NCBI GenBank assembly: GCA_947034885.2
Contig: OX344758.2
Span: 16,643,067-16,707,066 of the forward strand
DNA from: Thuidium tamariscinum
Lineage: Eukaryota; Streptophyta; Bryopsida; Hypnales; Thuidiaceae
Direction of reading: 5' to 3'
DNA: 64,000 bases
The position numbers and the translations under genes are program-made. This document shows positions 60,192 to 64,000 of the stretch, in pieces; the stretch's first letter is position 1, and every line of letters starts with the position of its first letter. The notes beneath the pieces are model-generated. The model was given only the letters and a program-made list of their open reading frames with translations. It was not told the origin of the DNA and searched no databases.

Positions 60192-62040
60192 GACCTTAGA
60201 TTGCAAGCACCATTAGAAATCCCCTCTCAAATCTTAAATCCTACAAAACAAGAACAACATTGATGAGCATTGTTGGCAAGCCTTTGTCAAACCATGTAAA
60301 CGTCAAGAATTTCCAAAACCAAAAGTGCAACTTACAAACTAAGCAAAGCACCCAACAAATGCATTACAATTGGAGATTCATCACAAGCAACAAAAGAGAG
60401 AATAATACCATATTGAAATTGTCCACATACCCAACTTTATTCCAACACCACTTGTAGCCTCTCACTTGCCAAAAATGATAGTTGTAGTACATGTCGTAGT
60501 AAAATAAAAACATCACAAAGTGGACATAAATTATTACACACTCCATCATGACAAAGCGGCATCAAAGTACAACGACCAAGCTTGGTGGCATCAATACAAC
60601 ATCTCTATTCAACAAAACAGCAAGGGTTGTGACAACAAAATGAGGAGTGGGGTGAAGTGCAATAAATAGAGGAAGAGTGAAAATGAAAGAAGCAAAGTGG
60701 TAGAAGGCCTTGTATAGAATTTAGCAATTGCAAATTCAATGCTCTAGGTCCTTTGGCGATGAATGGGATTTCTAATAGCAAACTTGAGGCTTGGCAACAA
60801 ATACATAGTGCTCAATGAAAGCACCTAGGGTAATGAAAAAAGTGGGACGAGCTTTTGAATTTGAAGTGCTACGCTATAGAGATTTTTGGTGTTCGAAACA
60901 AGTAGGGCTATAGCTTTTTGGCAACACCCCAAAAACCTTAGGCGGATCTTTGGTGATTTAAAAAAAACTACTTTATTTGCTCAAGGCTTTTTCGCCCTAC
61001 TTTTTAAAATGGTGTCTTTTGGTTGCGTGGTGCTTGCAAAAAAAAAGGTTGCTCAATATCAGTGACTGACCAAGTACTAGTAAGTTACTGAGTACCAAAG
61101 TAGAAATACCTATAGTCAATTACTTAAGCAATTTTCAAACAGATTGTAAGTAGTTTGATAGAAGTAAAAATTTTGCAGTATAGGAAGATAGGGAATACGG
61201 AGACTATAAATTTTTCAAAATTTTTATTTTCAAAATTATAATTATTGTGATTTTTGGGAACCTAAAAGTTGCCTTGACTAAAAGCCAATGTTTATTAGAC
61301 TCTTTCATACACTGGGTACTTTCCCACTCACTACTTTGGGACATGTGTTATGATCTTATTGGACCCAATCTTGAAAAACAGAAAAATTGACAATTTAAAC
61401 TTGGATTGGAAATATGTTCTAGTCTTTGTTGGAAACAGTTGCACCCTATACATTGGACATGGACCCTACGTCAAGAATAGGTTCTTCTACCTTACTAAGT
61501 TACTGAAAACACTAAAGCATAACCTTGAAGCGCTCCGATGTCCATATTCTGAACGATGAACAGAGGGCTTCAAGGCACTATTTCATCCAATTAACTTCTC
61601 ATTTATCAAATGTAACACTTGAATCTAGAAAAGACAACCTTCCTTAATGACCAAATTCATTAAATTCTGGTAAATGATATATCTATACAAAACTATAAGC
61701 GAAAATGTGCAAAAATTCTAAAAAGAATTGAGACACTTTAGGGATAAACACTAAAGCAATACTATTTTGATGAGCAATACTTTCGTGATGAGGCCCCTGC
61801 CAAGCACGCATTTATCCATTCATCCATCCAAGCCAGACTGTCGGTGTATGCATACATTCATCCATCCCATCCACATTCATCCCACATGCCACAGCCCGGC
61901 AGGCTTCTCTTTCCTCTCCTTTTCCTTTCCTGGGCCATCACGTGAAGCCCTACAGTTCTGGCCACGGTGAATTGACCCCCTTATTGCCCCGCCCGGGTAA
62001 ACCCTGGAAATTTTTTATTTTTTGCAAATTCGGAATTCAT
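60192..62040. other. Intergenic DNA right of the large element
   Basis: No gene, RNA gene or assignable element was recognised. It is mostly AT-rich, with a GC-richer patch around 61790-61990 containing CATCCATC-type short repeats. Confidence 0.5.
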
Positions 62041-62048
62041 AAGGTGGG

Positions 62049-62173
62049 AACACCCATTCCCGTCCATGTATCCAAAACCGTCCAAATGTAGTAGGGGTGT
62101 ACATTTTTCAAAGAAAAATGTGCACCCCTGCTACATTTGGACGGTTTTGGATACATGGACGGGAATGGGTGTT
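62049..62173. repeat. Near-perfect hairpin with ~60-bp arms
   Basis: The left arm contains CGTCCATGTATCCAAAACCG and TCCAAATGTAG; the right arm repeats them in reverse complement with very few differences, around a tiny AAAG-type loop. GC content is higher than the flanks. Recent fold-back MITE or small-RNA hairpin locus. Confidence 0.85.
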
Positions 62174-62767
62174 TTGTCCTTATATGGAATTAGAGGCCCT
62201 CAATTAGCTAGGAGCGGCCCTTTTTTTTACTTTTTTAGAAAGTGCAAAGATGGTGATCACTTCAAATTTGGTGAAGTATTTTAATTTTACATTCATCTAT
62301 CTTTTGGATTTTAAAACACTTTTTCATCATATTCATACACTTTTTCATCCAAATTTGGCAACTTCATCCATATTTTAAAGAGAAACAGAAAATTTTTGGC
62401 GAAAAAAGATTACTTTTATCTGGCGAAATAAAGACATTTGTTTTGAAATGGTGCAATCTGGCCCTATGGTGCCGGAAAAAAAAGGGCTGGCTAGGAGGCG
62501 TGAAGAAAATCCTAAATATACGGCACAAAATACGGTAATTTAGTCAACCTGCTGTTGACTGGGGCAATAGGGGTCAGTTCTGCAACACAAGTCAGTAACT
62601 ATTATTACACGGCAACCTTGTAACCCCACCGAAACCGAACCTGAAACCGAACCGAAGGCAACCAGTACGGTTGTGACCGAATCACCCAATTACGAGGACT
62701 GTCAAGACCAGTCACCGGTAGACCTTGCGGGAGCCACAGTCCGGGAAGTAATTCTAGCTTAACCGGC

Positions 62768-63097
62768 TAGGGGAGGAGGTCCATAAACCGACCATCTAAG
62801 GGCTGGAACAGAATTTTGGGCAGGTCAAACATCTTGAAGTATTTTCCAGTGAATTTTTCTTGAAAGACAGCTTGAATAGGCATCTAACCCAAGTCGTTTC
62901 ATATTTTTTGGAGCTCTGTAGAGTTAGTTATGAATTTCTGAAGTCAATATGGCATAGGGCTCCAAAACCGCCCACCCCCTCAAATGTTCACTGATTGTAC
63001 ATTACTCTGAAGATCAAAAAGCATCATGTACCAGAAATATACATTTCAGAAGGTGAGCGGTTTTGGAGCCTGAGCAGTTTTCAAGCCTCCTCCCCTA
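62768..63097. mobile_element. Fourth copy of the TA-type MITE
   Basis: 330 bp, ends TA-GGGGAGGAGG and CCTCCTCCCC-TA. The interior shares ACCATCTAAGGGCTG, ACCCAAGTCGTTTCATAT and the CATAGGGCTC tract with the 19645-20605 cluster. Its termini differ from AGGTAAGAGG of that cluster but keep the TA border, which supports TA as the target. Confidence 0.8.
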
Positions 63098-64000
63098 AAA
63101 TCCTACATTTTCTTGCACTAACCGGTTGCTTGGAGAATACTCTTGGCTAGGCCTTAAGAAAATAAAGAATATTCTTTTTTTTACCTCTTAAATGATCGGT
63201 TTTTTTCCTAAAATTTTGAACTTCATTCAAAAATTCTGGATTTCAATTTGCTGACTTGTAACTAAATGTCGGTACTTCCCGTTCATTGGCCGGAGCTACA
63301 ATGTCAAGTGAACCTAATTCCGTTTGCAACCCATTTCCATCACCCTATTCTTGGCCCCATTTCCACCCATTCCATCATTCAAATTTGTCTATAAGTGAAT
63401 CAATTTTGTACAAATATTTGACAAAATCAGTGCATTTATGTCATTTAGGGTATCAAGGCAATAGTTGATTGGTGAATATCTAGATGCTTATAGGGACATA
63501 AGAAGATGGTTATGGGTTGTTATTAGGGTGTTTATGACCTTTGTCATGGCCTCATGGGTGCTTTTGAAATTTAGGGCTGAACACTTCAAAAACTCACAAA
63601 AATTACAATTTTTATCAAAAAATTATAATTCTACTTGGGTTTGATTCGTGGAACATACACACACCTCTAAAAATATGTGCCCCTCTTGGAATTGCCCCTA
63701 AGATAGTCAGATTGCAAATGAGGGGGGAGATAATCCATTTTCAATCATCCTTCAATGGATTGGGGTGAATTGGCCCCTAGCTAGGCCACACCAAGTCATT
63801 TCACGGATTTAAGTAAAAATAAAAGACCCCTATTTTGAACCTGAGCAATTAATTTAAGTTAAAAGCACAAAAAAATCGTCAATATAAGCAATTCAATGTA
63901 GTTGGAGGCATTTTTTCCTAAAAATTATATTTTTGTAGTAGTAGCAAGTGAAAATCATGAATAGATATAAATTTTTTAAATTAAATTTTTTCTATGATTT
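63098..64000. other. AT-rich intergenic DNA at the window end
   Basis: No coding signal, repeat or RNA gene that I can support. Confidence 0.5.

Noticed and set aside
1-64000. tRNA, rRNA or CRISPR arrays
   Set aside because: No GTTCRAnYC-type T-arm in a cloverleaf context, no rRNA signature and no regularly spaced short direct repeats with unique spacers were seen; the ACAA-N-TTGT block has irregular spacing and very short motifs.

Overview
This window is nuclear DNA of a land plant, most likely a non-seed plant such as a moss. Five spliced housekeeping genes have plant-type intron/exon structure with GT-AG junctions. Their proteins include plant-specific types: PHS1-type tubulin kinase/phosphatase, HD2 histone deacetylase and a plastid rubredoxin. 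Gene islands are richer in GC and separated by very AT-rich, repeat-filled DNA. The moss assignment is an inference; no marker in the window fixes the species.

Layout. 1-1642 (+): 3' half of COQ2 (ubiquinone prenyltransferase). About 3350-15117 (+): a complete PHS1-like gene with 13 well-supported and 2 tentative coding exons. 17325-19074 (-): a plastid rubredoxin, three exons. 19645-27400: repeats, including a triple fold-back TA-type MITE and a run of three ~0.9 kb elements flanked by TTAA. 27512-28194 (-): ribosomal protein eL28, with a 5'UTR intron ending one base before the ATG. 28950-35150: AT-rich DNA with more MITEs. 35427-39715 (+): an HD2 (HDT) histone deacetylase, 11 exons. 41334-41741 (-): an intronless secreted, potentially heavily N-glycosylated protein of unknown family. 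43200-64000: no recognisable host gene; layered DNA transposons.

The right-hand 20 kb is the most unusual part. Positions 48757-60181 form one ~11.4 kb unit bounded by long inverted termini and a 10-bp direct repeat (GATTAAAGAT), so it looks like a large terminal-inverted-repeat transposon. Inside it lie a ~95/190-bp tandem array built around the palindrome CCGTTAACGG, a ~2.4 kb stretch with about forty spaced ACAA-N-TTGT motifs, a 0.38 kb fold-back, and two younger elements inserted into the tandem array. The neighbouring array units preserve both empty sites exactly. One of the two is an 810-bp TTAA element; its relative at 44891-45878 is itself interrupted by a 180-bp TTAA MITE. No intact LTR retrotransposon is visible, so recognisable mobile DNA here is mostly terminal-inverted-repeat and MITE-like.

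The genes do not form a pathway. They act in mitochondrial ubiquinone synthesis (COQ2), cortical microtubule control (PHS1), plastid electron transfer or assembly (rubredoxin), translation (eL28) and nuclear/nucleolar chromatin (HD2). Exon borders were read by eye from reading-frame continuity, splice signals and remembered homologous proteins; no alignment was run.
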